A DNA stretch of 64,000 nucleotides from Paractinoplanes bogorensis (GCF_018829635.1 NZ_JAHKKG010000017.1:122397-186396), one strand, 5' to 3'; positions 27,822 to 38,670 are shown, counted from the stretch's first letter. The notes: generated by a model not told the origin, from the sequence alone. Numbers and translations are program-made.

Positions 27822-27845
27822 TGATCTCACGGGTGGTCGAGATCA
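27822..27845. promoter_or_regulatory. Inverted repeat upstream of purS
   Basis: TGATCTC (27822-27828) and GAGATCA (27839-27845) form perfect 7-bp arms with a 10-base spacer, about 120 bp before the purS start. The remaining sequence between the purB hairpin and purS (27730-27962) holds no convincing gene. The repeat could be an operator of the purSQL unit; the binding protein is unknown. Confidence 0.4.
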
Positions 27846-27962
27846 CCGGTGAGTTGGCTGCTCAGCGGGCCGAGCGTCGCGTGCGCGACACCGGCCGAGA
27901 ATCCCGTAGCGTGGTTCGCAAGGTAGGCTCCACGTGCTTACACCTATCAGTCAGGAGTGCCC

Positions 27963-28220
27963 GTGGCTCGCGTCGTGGTCGACGTCATGCTGAAGCCGGA
28001 GATCCTTGATCCGCAGGGCCAGGCGGTTGCGAATGCGCTGCCCAGGCTCGGCGTCACCGATGTCACGTCCGTCCGCATCGGCCGGCGCATCGAGATCGAG
28101 TTCGAGGGGGCGCCCGATCTCGATCGGGCTCGCGAGATCGCCGACAAGCTTCTCGCCAACCCGGTGATCGAAGACTTCACCATCCACGTCCACGAGGACG
28201 CTGCGGCGGAGGTCGCCTGA
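27963..28220 (+). CDS. purS: FGAM synthase subunit PurS
   Basis: An 85-residue small subunit of formylglycinamidine ribonucleotide synthase, bridging PurQ and PurL. Typical sequence: RVVVDVMLKPEILDPQG and NALPRLGVTDVTSVRIGR. GTG at 27963 has AGGAG five bases upstream; the GTG at 27957 overlaps that box and is rejected. It opens the purS-purQ-purL operon, with purQ two bases downstream. Confidence 0.96.
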   Translation: MARVVVDVMLKPEILDPQGQAVANALPRLGVTDVTSVRIGRRIEIEFEGAPDLDRAREIADKLLANPVIEDFTIHVHEDAAAEVA

Positions 28221-28222
28221 CC

Positions 28223-28923
28223 ATGCGCATCGGTGTGGTCACCTTCCCGGGATCGCTGGACGACGGGGACGCGGCCCGTGCCGCGCGCATCGCCGGCGCC
28301 GACGTCGTCCGACTCTGGCACGGCGACCCCGACCTGCACGGCGTCGACGCGGTGGTGCTGCCCGGCGGCTTCTCCTACGGCGATGCCCTGCGCTGCGGCG
28401 CGATCGCCCGGTTCGCCCCGGCGATGGATTCGATCGTCGACGCCGCCCGCGGCGGTCTGCCGGTCCTCGGCATCTGCAACGGCTTCCAGATCCTCTGCGA
28501 GGCGCATCTTCTTCCCGGTGCGCTCACCCGCAACCAGCACCTGCACTTCCGCAACCGCGACCAGTTCCTGCGCGTCGAGTCGACCGACACGGCGTGGACC
28601 AACTCGTTCACGGCCGGTCAGGAGATCCTGATCCCGGTGAAGAACGGTGAGGGCTGCTACGTCGCCGACCAGCGCACGCTCGACCAGCTCGAGGCTGAGG
28701 GCCGCGTGGTGGCGCGCTACATCCGCGGAAACCCGAACGGTTCGCAGCGCGACATCGCCGCGATCACCAACGAGGCCGGCAACGTCGTCGGCATCATGCC
28801 GCATCCGGAACACGCGGTGGAGGCGCTGACCGGTCCGTCGCTCGACGGCCTCGGCTTCTTCACCTCCGTCCTGCGGGCCCTGGCCGGGTCGTCCGCGGGG
28901 GCAAACGCAGGGGGACACCAGTA

Positions 28924-28924
<1 letters not shown>
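28223..28924 (+). CDS. purQ: FGAM synthase glutamine amidotransferase subunit PurQ
   Basis: A 233-residue class I amidotransferase supplying ammonia to PurL. The catalytic cysteine is in LGICNGFQIL (about residue 85) and the His/Glu pair in MPHPEHAVE near 193. VLPGGFSYGDALRCGAIA is the PurQ-type oxyanion region. It starts two bases after purS and its stop overlaps the purL start (TAATG). The last ~15 residues are a Gly/Ala-rich tail. Confidence 0.96.
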
Positions 28925-31491
<2,567 letters not shown>

Positions 31492-31507
31492 CGGTCACTG
31501 ACACGAG

Positions 31508-31539
31508 AAAGCCGGCCAGCGAAATCGCTGGCCGGCTTT
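31508..31539. terminator. Bidirectional terminator between purL and the convergent gene
   Basis: Perfect 14-bp arms, AAAGCCGGCCAGCG (31508-31521) and CGCTGGCCGGCTTT (31526-31539), with the tetraloop AAAT. T-rich CTTTGT follows on the plus strand. Placement between convergent stops suits two-way termination. Confidence 0.92.
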
Positions 31540-31566
31540 CTTTGTGCTTCGTCGTGCCCGGGAAAC

Positions 31567-33561
31567 TCAGTAGTCGTGACCGCCGCGGCGCGGGGCCGGC
31601 GAGTCCTGACCCTGGCGCGGCTGGCCGCCGTAGTTGCCACCACCGCGCTGGTCGTAGCCGCCCTGCTGGTTGCCGTACTGCTGCTGGTCGTCATAGCCGG
31701 CCTGGTCGTTGCCCGGGTAACCGCCACCCTGGTAGCCGCCCTGGCGCGGGTCGTAGCCGCCGCGCTGGTCGTCCTGGTAGCCGTCGTCGTAGCCGCCACC
31801 GCCGTACTGGCCGCCCTGAGGGGCGCCGCCGTACTGGCCGCCGCCCTGGGGGGCATTGCCGTACTGCTGGCCGCCCTGCGGAGCGCCGTATTGACCGGTG
31901 CCCTGCGGGCCGTAGCCGTTGTTGTCGATGCCGTCGCCGGGGGCGCCCCACGATCCGTAACCACCCTGGTCGGCCGGCTCCGCTGCGTAGCCGCCGCCCT
32001 GGTAGCCGCCGCCCTGAGGGGCGCCGCCGTACTGGCCACCGCCGTACTGCTGCTGGTCGCCGTAGCCGCCACCCTGGTCGTAGCCGCCGTAGCCACCGTC
32101 GTCGTGCCCGGCGTCGGGCCGGTACATGCCGGTGGGCTCGCCGTACGCTCCGTAGCCGGCACCCTGCTGCTGGTCGGCCGACTGGCCGTAGTCGTTGGCG
32201 TCGTCCTGCGGCCGGCCGTACTGGGTGGAGTCGCCGTACTGGCCGCCGCCGTTGTACTGCTGGGTGCCGCCGCCGTACTGCTGCGTGCCCCCGCCGTACT
32301 GGTTGGTGCCACCACCCGGCTGGTCCCAGCCACCGGCGGCCGCGCCCGAACCCGCGTAGCCACCCTGCGGCGGCATCGGCGCACCGTAGGGGTCGGGGAA
32401 CTCGTCCTCGGCGGCGGGCATGCGGTGGATCACCGTCGGAGCGTCCGCCATGGACGGTGCCCCGGACAGCGGAGCGATCATGGTCGCGTCGTTGGCCCGG
32501 CCGCCGCCGACCGGCGCCGCGACGCGGGTGGCGTCGCCGCCGTAGCGGCCCTGGCTCGGCGGCACGACGCCGCCGGAGCCGGGCAGGCCGGTCGGGTCGT
32601 CGTCGTCATTGTCGTCGTTGTTCTTGCGGCGCAGCATGACCAGCACGATGGCGCCGATGCCGGCCGCGACCAGCAGGATGCCGATGATGATGTAGAGCAT
32701 CGAGCCGCCGCTGTCCTCCTGGGACGCGGCGTTGTCGGGGGCAGCCTCGGTGGTGGTGGTCTCGTCGGGCGCCGCCTCGGCGCTCGTCTCGGCCGTCGGT
32801 GAGGCGCTGGCCGTCGCGCTCGGTGTGGCCGTGGCGGACGGCGTCGCGGGCGCCGTCGACTTCAGGGTCAGCGCCACGACCAGGCTCTGGCCGGCCGAGG
32901 CCTGCCGCTGGACCGCGGCCTCTTCGAAGCCGTCCTTGCCGGCGGCGATCGAGATCGTGCCGGCCGTGATCGGGTTGTTGTCGGACGAGGTGAACGAGTA
33001 TTGACCTGAGCCGTCCGACGTCGCCTGGAAGGTCTTGTTGGCGCCGTCCCGCATCGCGACCAGCGCCCCGGCGACGCCCTTGCCGTCCTGGTCCTTGACC
33101 CGGCCCGAGACCTGACGGACGGCCTGCGGCGCGTCGGGACCCTTGACCGTGATCTGCTGGTTCACCCGGCCGGTCTCACGACCCTGCTGCCCGACGATGG
33201 TGGCGGTGATCTGTACGGTCACCTGACGCGTGTCACCGGCGTTGACGTCGGGCGCGGTGAACTGGACCTTGAACTCGGTGCCGTCACCGGAGATCGGGGA
33301 GATGCGGCGACCGCAGCCGTCGCAGCGCATGCCACCGCTGTTGACCTCGACGGTGGCCGGCGTGCCGTCGTTGCCGTTGGTCTCGCGGACCTGGAAAGTC
33401 ATGTCGATCTTGGCGCCCGAGGGCACCTCGGTCGAGAGGTCGGTGATCTGCACGGCGGGTGCCTCGGCGAGCGCCACCGCGGGGGCGGCGAAGACTCCGC
33501 CGACGACCACCGCCAGTAACGCACCGGCCTGGGCAGCCCGGGCTCGTAGGTGCGTCGTCAC
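31567..33561 (-). CDS. Single-pass surface protein with Gly/Gln/Tyr-rich cytoplasmic tail
   Basis: A 664-residue protein of unknown function. It has a signal peptide (LLAVVVGGVFAAPAVALA), an extracellular Ig-like part, then a carboxypeptidase-regulatory/CNA-B-like domain (VSGRVKDQDGKGVAGALVAM, ...GQYSFTSSD). A Ser/Thr/Pro/Ala linker leads to one membrane helix (LYIIIGILLVAAGIGAIVLVM) followed by RRKNN, so the C-terminal ~350 residues face the cytoplasm. This tail is prion-like, with repeats such as YGGGTQQYGGG and GAPQGGGQYG, and has three DATRV/DATMI/DAPTVI motifs near its start that could be Ser/Thr-kinase sites. GTG at 33561 follows GGAAGG. Confidence 0.75.
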   Translation of the reverse strand: MTTHLRARAAQAGALLAVVVGGVFAAPAVALAEAPAVQITDLSTEVPSGAKIDMTFQVRETNGNDGTPATVEVNSGGMRCDGCGRRISPISGDGTEFKVQFTAPDVNAGDTRQVTVQITATIVGQQGRETGRVNQQITVKGPDAPQAVRQVSGRVKDQDGKGVAGALVAMRDGANKTFQATSDGSGQYSFTSSDNNPITAGTISIAAGKDGFEEAAVQRQASAGQSLVVALTLKSTAPATPSATATPSATASASPTAETSAEAAPDETTTTEAAPDNAASQEDSGGSMLYIIIGILLVAAGIGAIVLVMLRRKNNDDNDDDDPTGLPGSGGVVPPSQGRYGGDATRVAAPVGGGRANDATMIAPLSGAPSMADAPTVIHRMPAAEDEFPDPYGAPMPPQGGYAGSGAAAGGWDQPGGGTNQYGGGTQQYGGGTQQYNGGGQYGDSTQYGRPQDDANDYGQSADQQQGAGYGAYGEPTGMYRPDAGHDDGGYGGYDQGGGYGDQQQYGGGQYGGAPQGGGYQGGGYAAEPADQGGYGSWGAPGDGIDNNGYGPQGTGQYGAPQGGQQYGNAPQGGGQYGGAPQGGQYGGGGYDDGYQDDQRGGYDPRQGGYQGGGYPGNDQAGYDDQQQYGNQQGGYDQRGGGNYGGQPRQGQDSPAPRRGGHDY

Positions 33562-33718
33562 CTTCCACCGCCTTCCGGTCGCACGGTCACCGGCCGATTG
33601 GGGGAGCCGGTTACATCCCGCGACTAAAACACCGTCGGCCACTATGCCTTGTCAAACGTCCCCAGCGCGACCCAGGGCCGCGTACCAATCTCGCTGAAGC
33701 GAGTCGTATTGTCCCGAC

Positions 33719-34090
33719 GTGTCTCCTGCGCACAATAAATCCGAGTCGGTCCGCCAAGCGTTGGACGCGCTGGATCGCGGCGTCCAGCCCGAGCGATCAG
33801 TGCTGCGTGACGCTGTGCGAGCGCTCCTCGCGGAGTTGTCGGCCAAGGCGCCTGGCCGATCGGTGGAGGTCCGGATTCCGCCTTTCGGTGCCATTCAGTG
33901 TGTTCCTGGTCCCAGGCACACCCGTGGCACACCGCCCAATGTGGTCGAAGCGGACCCGGTCACCTGGGTTCTGGTCGCCACGGAGCGTGTGAGCTGGGCC
34001 GATGCGCTGCGTGACGGACGGCTGCGGGCGAGCGGCATTCGAACCGATCTCACCGAATACCTTCCGCTGACCGGTGGCGCGGCCGATTGA
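33719..34090 (+). CDS. Sterol-carrier-family protein upstream of purF
   Basis: A 123-residue protein of the bacterial SCP-like family often found just upstream of purF in actinobacteria. Core segments are VRALLAELSAKAPGRSVEVRIPPFGAIQCV and TWVLVATERVSWADALRDGRL, given here as landmarks in part (RSVEVRIPPFGAIQC; TWVLVATERVSW). The GTG start at 33719 has no Shine-Dalgarno; TATTGT a few bases upstream could be a -10 element, so the mRNA may be leaderless. It ends 90 bp before purF. Confidence 0.72.
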   Translation: MSPAHNKSESVRQALDALDRGVQPERSVLRDAVRALLAELSAKAPGRSVEVRIPPFGAIQCVPGPRHTRGTPPNVVEADPVTWVLVATERVSWADALRDGRLRASGIRTDLTEYLPLTGGAAD

Positions 34091-34180
34091 CAGCCCGAGC
34101 CGCACCCCCGCGGCTCGCGTACACTGGGCCGTCGGAGCGGTCCAGCAAAGTTCGAGCAGATCAGCATGAGGGAGCAACAG

Positions 34181-35740
34181 GTGCCCCGAGGCGACGGCCG
34201 GTTGACCGACGATCTCGACCCCCAGGAGCGCGGCCCCCAGGATGCCTGCGGCGTCTTCGGTGTCTGGGCCCCCCGGGAAGAGGTCGCGAAACTCACCTAT
34301 TTCGGGCTCTTCGCTCTTCAGCACCGCGGCCAGGAAGCAGCCGGCATCGCGGTGAGTGACGGCTCCGGCGTGGTGGTCTACAAGGATCTCGGCCTCGTGT
34401 CCCAGGTCTTCGACGAGCCGACCCTGGCCAGCCTGCAGGGCCACCTGGCGATCGGCCACACGCGTTACTCCACCACCGGCGGTTCGAACTGGGAGAACGC
34501 CCAGCCGACGATCCGGGCCACCACGGCCGGCACGACCATCGCGCTGGCCCACAACGGCAACCTGGTCAATACGGCCGAGCTGGCCCGTGAGGTCGCCGAG
34601 CGGGGCCTCGAAGCCGACAGTGCGACCTCCGACACCGCCCTGGTGACCACCCTGCTGGCCAGCCGCCCCGATCTCTCGGTCGAGGCCGCCGCGCTCGAGG
34701 TGCTGCCGGGGCTCAAGGGCGCCTTCAGCTTCGTCTTCATGGACGAGAGCACCCTCTACGCCGCGCGCGACCCCCAGGGCGTACGCCCGCTGGTGCTCGG
34801 CCGCATGGAGCGAGGCTGGGTGGTCGCCAGTGAGACCGCCGCCCTCGACATCGTCGGCGCCAGCTTCGTCCGCGAGGTCGAGCCGGGCGAGATGCTCGCG
34901 ATCGACGAGCACGGCCTGCGGTCGACCCGGTTCGCCGCGCCCGAGCCCAAGGGCTGCCTCTTCGAATACGTCTATCTGGCCCGCCCCGACACGACGATCG
35001 CCGGCCGCAACATGTACTCGGCCCGCGTCGAGATCGGCCGCGTGCTGGCCCGCGAGCACCCGGTCGAAGCCGACCTGGTCATCCCGGTCCCCGAGTCGGG
35101 CACCCCGGCCGCGATCGGCTACGCCGAAGAGTCCGGCATCACCTTCAGCGCCGGGCTGACCAAGAACGCGTACGTCGGCCGCACCTTCATCCAGCCGTCG
35201 CAGACGATCCGCCAGCTGGGCATCCGGCTCAAGCTCAACCCGCTGCGCGAGGTCGTGCGGGGCAAGCGCCTGGTCGTGGTCGACGACTCGATCGTCCGCG
35301 GCAACACCCAGCGCGCGCTGGTGCGCATGCTGCGTGAGGCCGGGGCGCTCGAGGTGCACGTGCGGATCTCGTCGCCGCCGGTCAAGTGGCCCTGTTTCTA
35401 CGGCATCGACTTCGCCACCCGGGCCGAACTGCTGGCCAACGGGCTCGACAACGAGGGCATCCGCCGCTCGATCGGAGCCGACTCCCTGGGTTATGTTTCC
35501 CTGGACGGTCTGGTGTCGGCCACCGAGCAGCCGAAGACGCGGCTCTGCATGGCCTGCTTCGATGGTCACTATCCGATCGAGTTGCCGGCCGGCAACCTGA
35601 TCGGCAAGCACCTGCTCGAGGGCGTCGGCAAGCGCGCCTCGATGCCGTCGGCCACCGACGAGGCGGCGACCGCGGCCGTCGCCGAGCTCGAGACCGAGTA
35701 CGACGTTCGCGAGCTGGCCGGTCAGGGCGGCGGCGCATGA
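34181..35740 (+). CDS. purF: Amidophosphoribosyltransferase
   Basis: About 519 residues; it commits PRPP to purine synthesis by displacing pyrophosphate with glutamine-derived ammonia. After a short propeptide the catalytic N-terminal cysteine appears in DACGVFGVWAP (residue 23 from this start), then LFALQHRGQEAAGI. The PRPP motif VVVDDSIVRGNT and cysteines in WPCFYGID and RLCMACFDG fit the Fe-S-containing Bacillus-type enzyme. GTG at 34181 is chosen because AGGGAG lies just upstream; the ATG at 34166 overlaps that box. purM follows after 34 bp in the same operon. Confidence 0.97.
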   Translation: MPRGDGRLTDDLDPQERGPQDACGVFGVWAPREEVAKLTYFGLFALQHRGQEAAGIAVSDGSGVVVYKDLGLVSQVFDEPTLASLQGHLAIGHTRYSTTGGSNWENAQPTIRATTAGTTIALAHNGNLVNTAELAREVAERGLEADSATSDTALVTTLLASRPDLSVEAAALEVLPGLKGAFSFVFMDESTLYAARDPQGVRPLVLGRMERGWVVASETAALDIVGASFVREVEPGEMLAIDEHGLRSTRFAAPEPKGCLFEYVYLARPDTTIAGRNMYSARVEIGRVLAREHPVEADLVIPVPESGTPAAIGYAEESGITFSAGLTKNAYVGRTFIQPSQTIRQLGIRLKLNPLREVVRGKRLVVVDDSIVRGNTQRALVRMLREAGALEVHVRISSPPVKWPCFYGIDFATRAELLANGLDNEGIRRSIGADSLGYVSLDGLVSATEQPKTRLCMACFDGHYPIELPAGNLIGKHLLEGVGKRASMPSATDEAATAAVAELETEYDVRELAGQGGGA

Positions 35741-35774
35741 GTTTCACTGACGAAGCACGTTTAAGGGGAGAACC

Positions 35775-36926
35775 GTGACGCACGTGTCCGAGCGCAACAG
35801 TGCCGGGTCCAACGGCGCTGAGGGCGCCGACCGCCGGCCCTGGACGGCCGGCGGCGGCCGCGCCGTGCGCAAGCGCACGGCCACCTACGCGGACGCGGGC
35901 GTCTCGATCGAGGCCGGTGACCGGGCCGTCGAGCTGCTCAAGTCGAAGGTCAAGCGCACCACCCGCCCCGAGGTGATGGGCGACCTGGGTGGCTTCTCCG
36001 GGCTGTTCAAGCTGAACACCTCGAAGTACAAGAGCCCGATCCTGGCCTCGTCGACCGACGGCGTCGGCACCAAGCTGGTGATCGCGCAGCAGCTCGACAT
36101 CCACGACACCATCGGCATCGACCTGGTCGCCATGGTCGTCGACGACCTGGTCGCCTGTGGCGCCGAGCCGCTGTTCCTGCTCGACTACATCGCCTGCGGC
36201 GAGGTCGTACCGGACAAGGTGGCCGAGATCGGCGCCGGCATCGCCGACGGCTGCCGCTACGCCGGTTGCGCCCTGCTGGGCGGCGAGACGGCCGAGCACC
36301 CCGGCGTGCTGCGCCCGGACGAATACGACGTGTCCGCCACCGGTGTCGGCGTGGTCGAGGAGAGCGAGATCCTCAGCCGCGACCGGGTCGAGCTGGGCGA
36401 CGCGGTGATCGCGATGCGGTCCTCGGGGCTGCACTCCAACGGCTATTCGCTCGTACGCCACGTGCTGCTCGGCGCCGGCCGCATGCGTCTCGACTCGGTG
36501 GTCGACGACTTCGGCAGCCAGCGCACGCTGGGCGAGGAACTGCTCACCCCCACCAAGATCTATGCCAAGGACTGCCTGGGCCTGATCGAGGAGACCGACG
36601 TCCGCGCGTTCTCCCACGTCACCGGCGGCGGCATCCCGGGCAACCTCAACCGCATCCTGCCCGCCAACGCCGACGCGGTGGTCGACCGCTCGACCTGGCG
36701 ACCGCAGCCCATATTCGACCTCATCCAGGCCAAGGGCCGGATCGAGGACCACGAGATGGAGGCCACGTTCAACATGGGCGTGGGCATGTTCGCGATCGTC
36801 TCGTCCGACGACGCCGACCGCGCGATGGCCTACCTGACCGGCCGTGGCGTCGAGGCGTGGCAGGTCGGCGAGGTCATCGAGGGCACCGGTGAGGTGCAGA
36901 TGATGGGCCAGTACACCCGGGGCTGA
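35775..36926 (+). CDS. purM: Phosphoribosylaminoimidazole synthetase (AIR synthetase)
   Basis: A 383-residue enzyme closing the imidazole ring of AIR from FGAM. Signatures are YADAGVSIEAGDRAVELLK, LASSTDGVGTKL, CALLGGETAEHPG and the late VTGGGIPGNLNRILP. GTG at 35775 has AAGGGGA upstream. The N-terminal ~35 residues before RKRTATYADAG are an unconserved, Gly/Ala-rich extension. The transcript ends at the hairpin 36944-36978. Confidence 0.97.
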   Translation: MTHVSERNSAGSNGAEGADRRPWTAGGGRAVRKRTATYADAGVSIEAGDRAVELLKSKVKRTTRPEVMGDLGGFSGLFKLNTSKYKSPILASSTDGVGTKLVIAQQLDIHDTIGIDLVAMVVDDLVACGAEPLFLLDYIACGEVVPDKVAEIGAGIADGCRYAGCALLGGETAEHPGVLRPDEYDVSATGVGVVEESEILSRDRVELGDAVIAMRSSGLHSNGYSLVRHVLLGAGRMRLDSVVDDFGSQRTLGEELLTPTKIYAKDCLGLIEETDVRAFSHVTGGGIPGNLNRILPANADAVVDRSTWRPQPIFDLIQAKGRIEDHEMEATFNMGVGMFAIVSSDDADRAMAYLTGRGVEAWQVGEVIEGTGEVQMMGQYTRG

Positions 36927-36943
36927 CGTTTCAAACCGAAGTG

Positions 36944-36978
36944 ATCCGCGTGTGTCGATATCCGGCACATGCGGATCT
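36944..36978 (+). terminator. Terminator of purF-purM
   Basis: GATCCGCGTGTG (36944-36955) pairs with CACATGCGGATC (36967-36978) at 11 of 12 positions plus one G-T wobble; TTTCGTTT follows. It separates purM from the radical SAM gene. Confidence 0.85.
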
Positions 36979-37021
36979 TTCGTTTACTCGGCTGGACCGC
37001 AGAGCCTAGCCTCTGACGTGA

Positions 37022-37044
37022 GTTCCGCACACTTTTGCGGGAAC
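37022..37044. promoter_or_regulatory. Imperfect palindrome before the radical SAM gene
   Basis: GTTCCGC (from 37022) and GCGGGAAC (to 37044) form nearly complementary arms, one base bulged, around ACACTTTT. It lies about 40 bp upstream of the ATG at 37081 in the only promoter-sized space for this operon. It could be an operator or a leader hairpin. Confidence 0.4.
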
Positions 37045-37080
37045 GCGGCAAAGCATGAGTCACGGGACGGGGGTGCGGCG

Positions 37081-38208
37081 ATGACGCCGGTCTGGAGCGG
37101 GATGCGGGGCATCGCGAGTGTCCCCACCTACGTCGTCATGCAGCCGACGACCCTCTGCAACCTGGACTGCGCCTACTGCTATCTCCCGTTCCGGGCCGCC
37201 GACAACCGGATGCCGGTCGAGGTGGCCCGGGCCGTGGCCGCGTCGATCGAGGGCTGGGCCCGCGACGGCCGGTTCTCGGTGGTCTGGCACGGCGGGGAGC
37301 CGCTGGCCGCCGGCCGCGATCACCTGGCCGCCCTGTTCGAGCCGTTCGGGCCTGGCGTCGAGCATCACGTGCAGACCAACGCCACCCTGATCGACGACGC
37401 CTGGTGCGATTTCTTCCAGACCCACGACGTACGGGTCAGCGTCAGCGTGGACGGCCCCGAGCCGCGCAACGGCGACCGGGTCACCCGGGGTGGCCGACCG
37501 GCGTACGACCGGATCGTGCGGGGCATCGAGGCGCTGCGCCGGCACGACATCGGCTTCTCGGCGCTCTGCGTGGTCGGCGATCCGCGGCCCGGCACGGCGA
37601 CCGAGCTCTACGACTACTTCCTCGGCCTGGGCTGCGACGTGCTCGGCATCAACGTCGAGGAACTGGAAGGCGTGAACACGCGGACCAACCGGCACACGGC
37701 CGCCGACGTCACCGCCTTCTGGGCCGAGCTGGTCACCGCCTGGCGGGCCGATCCGCGCATCCACCTGCGCGAGGTCGAGTGGAGCCTGCGCTACGTCGCC
37801 GCCGTGCTCGACGAGACCGCCGACGATCTGCTGCCCCGGCAGCTCGACCCGATCCCGACCATCGCCCACGACGGCTCGGTGGTGCTGCTCTCGCCCGAAC
37901 TGGCCGGCTTCTCCGACCCGCGCTACGGCGATTTCACCAGTGGCAACGTGCTGAGCACTCCGCTGGCCGAGATCCTGGCCGGCGCGGCGGACACCCCGTG
38001 GATCGGCGAGTTCCTGCGTGGCGTGGAGTCCTGCCGCGCCGCCTGTCCATACTTCGGCTTCTGCGGGGGCGCTCACGCGGCCAACCGCTACTTCGAGCAG
38101 GGCCGGTTCGACACCACCGAGACGGACCACTGCCGGAACAGCAAGATTCGCCTACTGGAGGGAGTGCTGGACCATGCCCGAGATCACGAGCCCTCGGCTG
38201 TCCGATGA
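37081..38208 (+). CDS. Radical SAM/SPASM peptide maturase (cyclophane-forming type)
   Basis: A 375-residue radical SAM enzyme expected to modify the peptide encoded by the overlapping downstream gene. The CxxxCxxC cluster site is C26, C30 and C33 in TTLCNLDCAYCYLP. The SAM-binding GGEP motif is in VVWHGGEPLAAGRDH. A C-terminal SPASM-like cysteine set follows (VESCRAACPYFGFCGG and DHCRNSK), likely holding auxiliary Fe-S clusters. This layout and the aromatic-x-Asn precursor fit enzymes that form three-residue cyclophanes (triceptides); it resembles what I recall as the actinobacterial AmcB type, not verified. ATG at 37081 follows GGGGG. No protease or transporter is adjacent. Confidence 0.88.
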   Translation: MTPVWSGMRGIASVPTYVVMQPTTLCNLDCAYCYLPFRAADNRMPVEVARAVAASIEGWARDGRFSVVWHGGEPLAAGRDHLAALFEPFGPGVEHHVQTNATLIDDAWCDFFQTHDVRVSVSVDGPEPRNGDRVTRGGRPAYDRIVRGIEALRRHDIGFSALCVVGDPRPGTATELYDYFLGLGCDVLGINVEELEGVNTRTNRHTAADVTAFWAELVTAWRADPRIHLREVEWSLRYVAAVLDETADDLLPRQLDPIPTIAHDGSVVLLSPELAGFSDPRYGDFTSGNVLSTPLAEILAGAADTPWIGEFLRGVESCRAACPYFGFCGGAHAANRYFEQGRFDTTETDHCRNSKIRLLEGVLDHARDHEPSAVR

Positions 38209-38410
38209 CCGGTCGGAAGAGCAGGGGACCGATCCGGTGACGACACGGGTGCACGACACCCGGGACGGTCTGGCGGCACTCCTGCACGAAGCGGAGGAAG
38301 CCCGGCGAGCACGTGCGGAGAGCACGTCAGAGGACGGCTCGGCGGTGTGCGCCTGGAACCACTTCGAGAACATCCCCACGTTCTACAACTGGAACAACAG
38401 ACCCAGATAG
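38174..38410 (+). CDS. RiPP precursor peptide with aromatic-x-Asn core
   Basis: A 78-residue peptide starting 35 bases inside the end of the radical SAM gene, with a strong GGAGGGAG box (38157-38164) nine bases before ATG. Residues 1-55 form a polar, partly helical leader (GLAALLHEAEEARRARAES). The last ~20 residues are abruptly aromatic and Asn-rich: WNHFENIPTFYNWNNRPR. These offer several aromatic-x-x crosslink sites (WNH, FEN, FYN, WNN), as used by triceptide-forming enzymes. One cysteine (C59) precedes the core. The order enzyme-then-precursor is less usual than the reverse. Product and activity are unknown. Confidence 0.85.
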   Translation: MPEITSPRLSDDRSEEQGTDPVTTRVHDTRDGLAALLHEAEEARRARAESTSEDGSAVCAWNHFENIPTFYNWNNRPR

Positions 38411-38446
38411 ATGGCTGCTGGGACATGGCGTCGCTTCGCTCCGCGG

Positions 38447-38545
38447 CACTCGCCTCTGCGAGGTTTGTGAGCAGACAGCCAATTTCCGGCACCGCAAACC
38501 CCGCGGCGACGAAAATCGGCTGTCTGCTCACAAACGAGGCGAGTG
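38447..38545. repeat. Long inverted repeat downstream of the RiPP gene
   Basis: Inner arms of 17 bp are perfect: TTTGTGAGCAGACAGCC (38464-38480) and its complement at 38518-38534, around a 37-nt loop. Outer arms CACTCGCCT (38447-38455) and AGGCGAGTG (38537-38545) extend the structure. There is no T-tract. It starts 37 bp after the precursor stop. It may be an RNA-stabilising or terminator structure, or a small palindromic mobile element. Confidence 0.85.
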
Positions 38546-38599
38546 CGGGCAGTTAGCGATTCTCGCGTTCACGCAGGTCTGCGCAGTTGAACCCGGTTC

Positions 38600-38633
38600 G
38601 AAGCCCACGCGAGTGTTGGCCCGCGTGGGCTTC
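38600..38633 (+). terminator. Second hairpin downstream of the RiPP gene
   Basis: Perfect 12-bp arms GAAGCCCACGCG (38600-38611) and CGCGTGGGCTTC (38622-38633) with a 10-base loop; flanking GGTTC/GAACC can lengthen the stem. Sequence 38546-38599 between the two structures holds no gene. Confidence 0.7.
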
Positions 38634-38670
38634 GGTGTGAACCGTAGGGTTGTTGACCACGGACGCACGT

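Noticed and set aside
27730..27962. Purine riboswitch ahead of purS
   Set aside because: I see no conserved G-box core or three-way junction, only a simple inverted repeat.
27806..28009. Short plus-strand frame overlapping the purS start
   Set aside because: Runs out of frame into purS, Arg-rich with no ribosome binding site; purS has the proper one.
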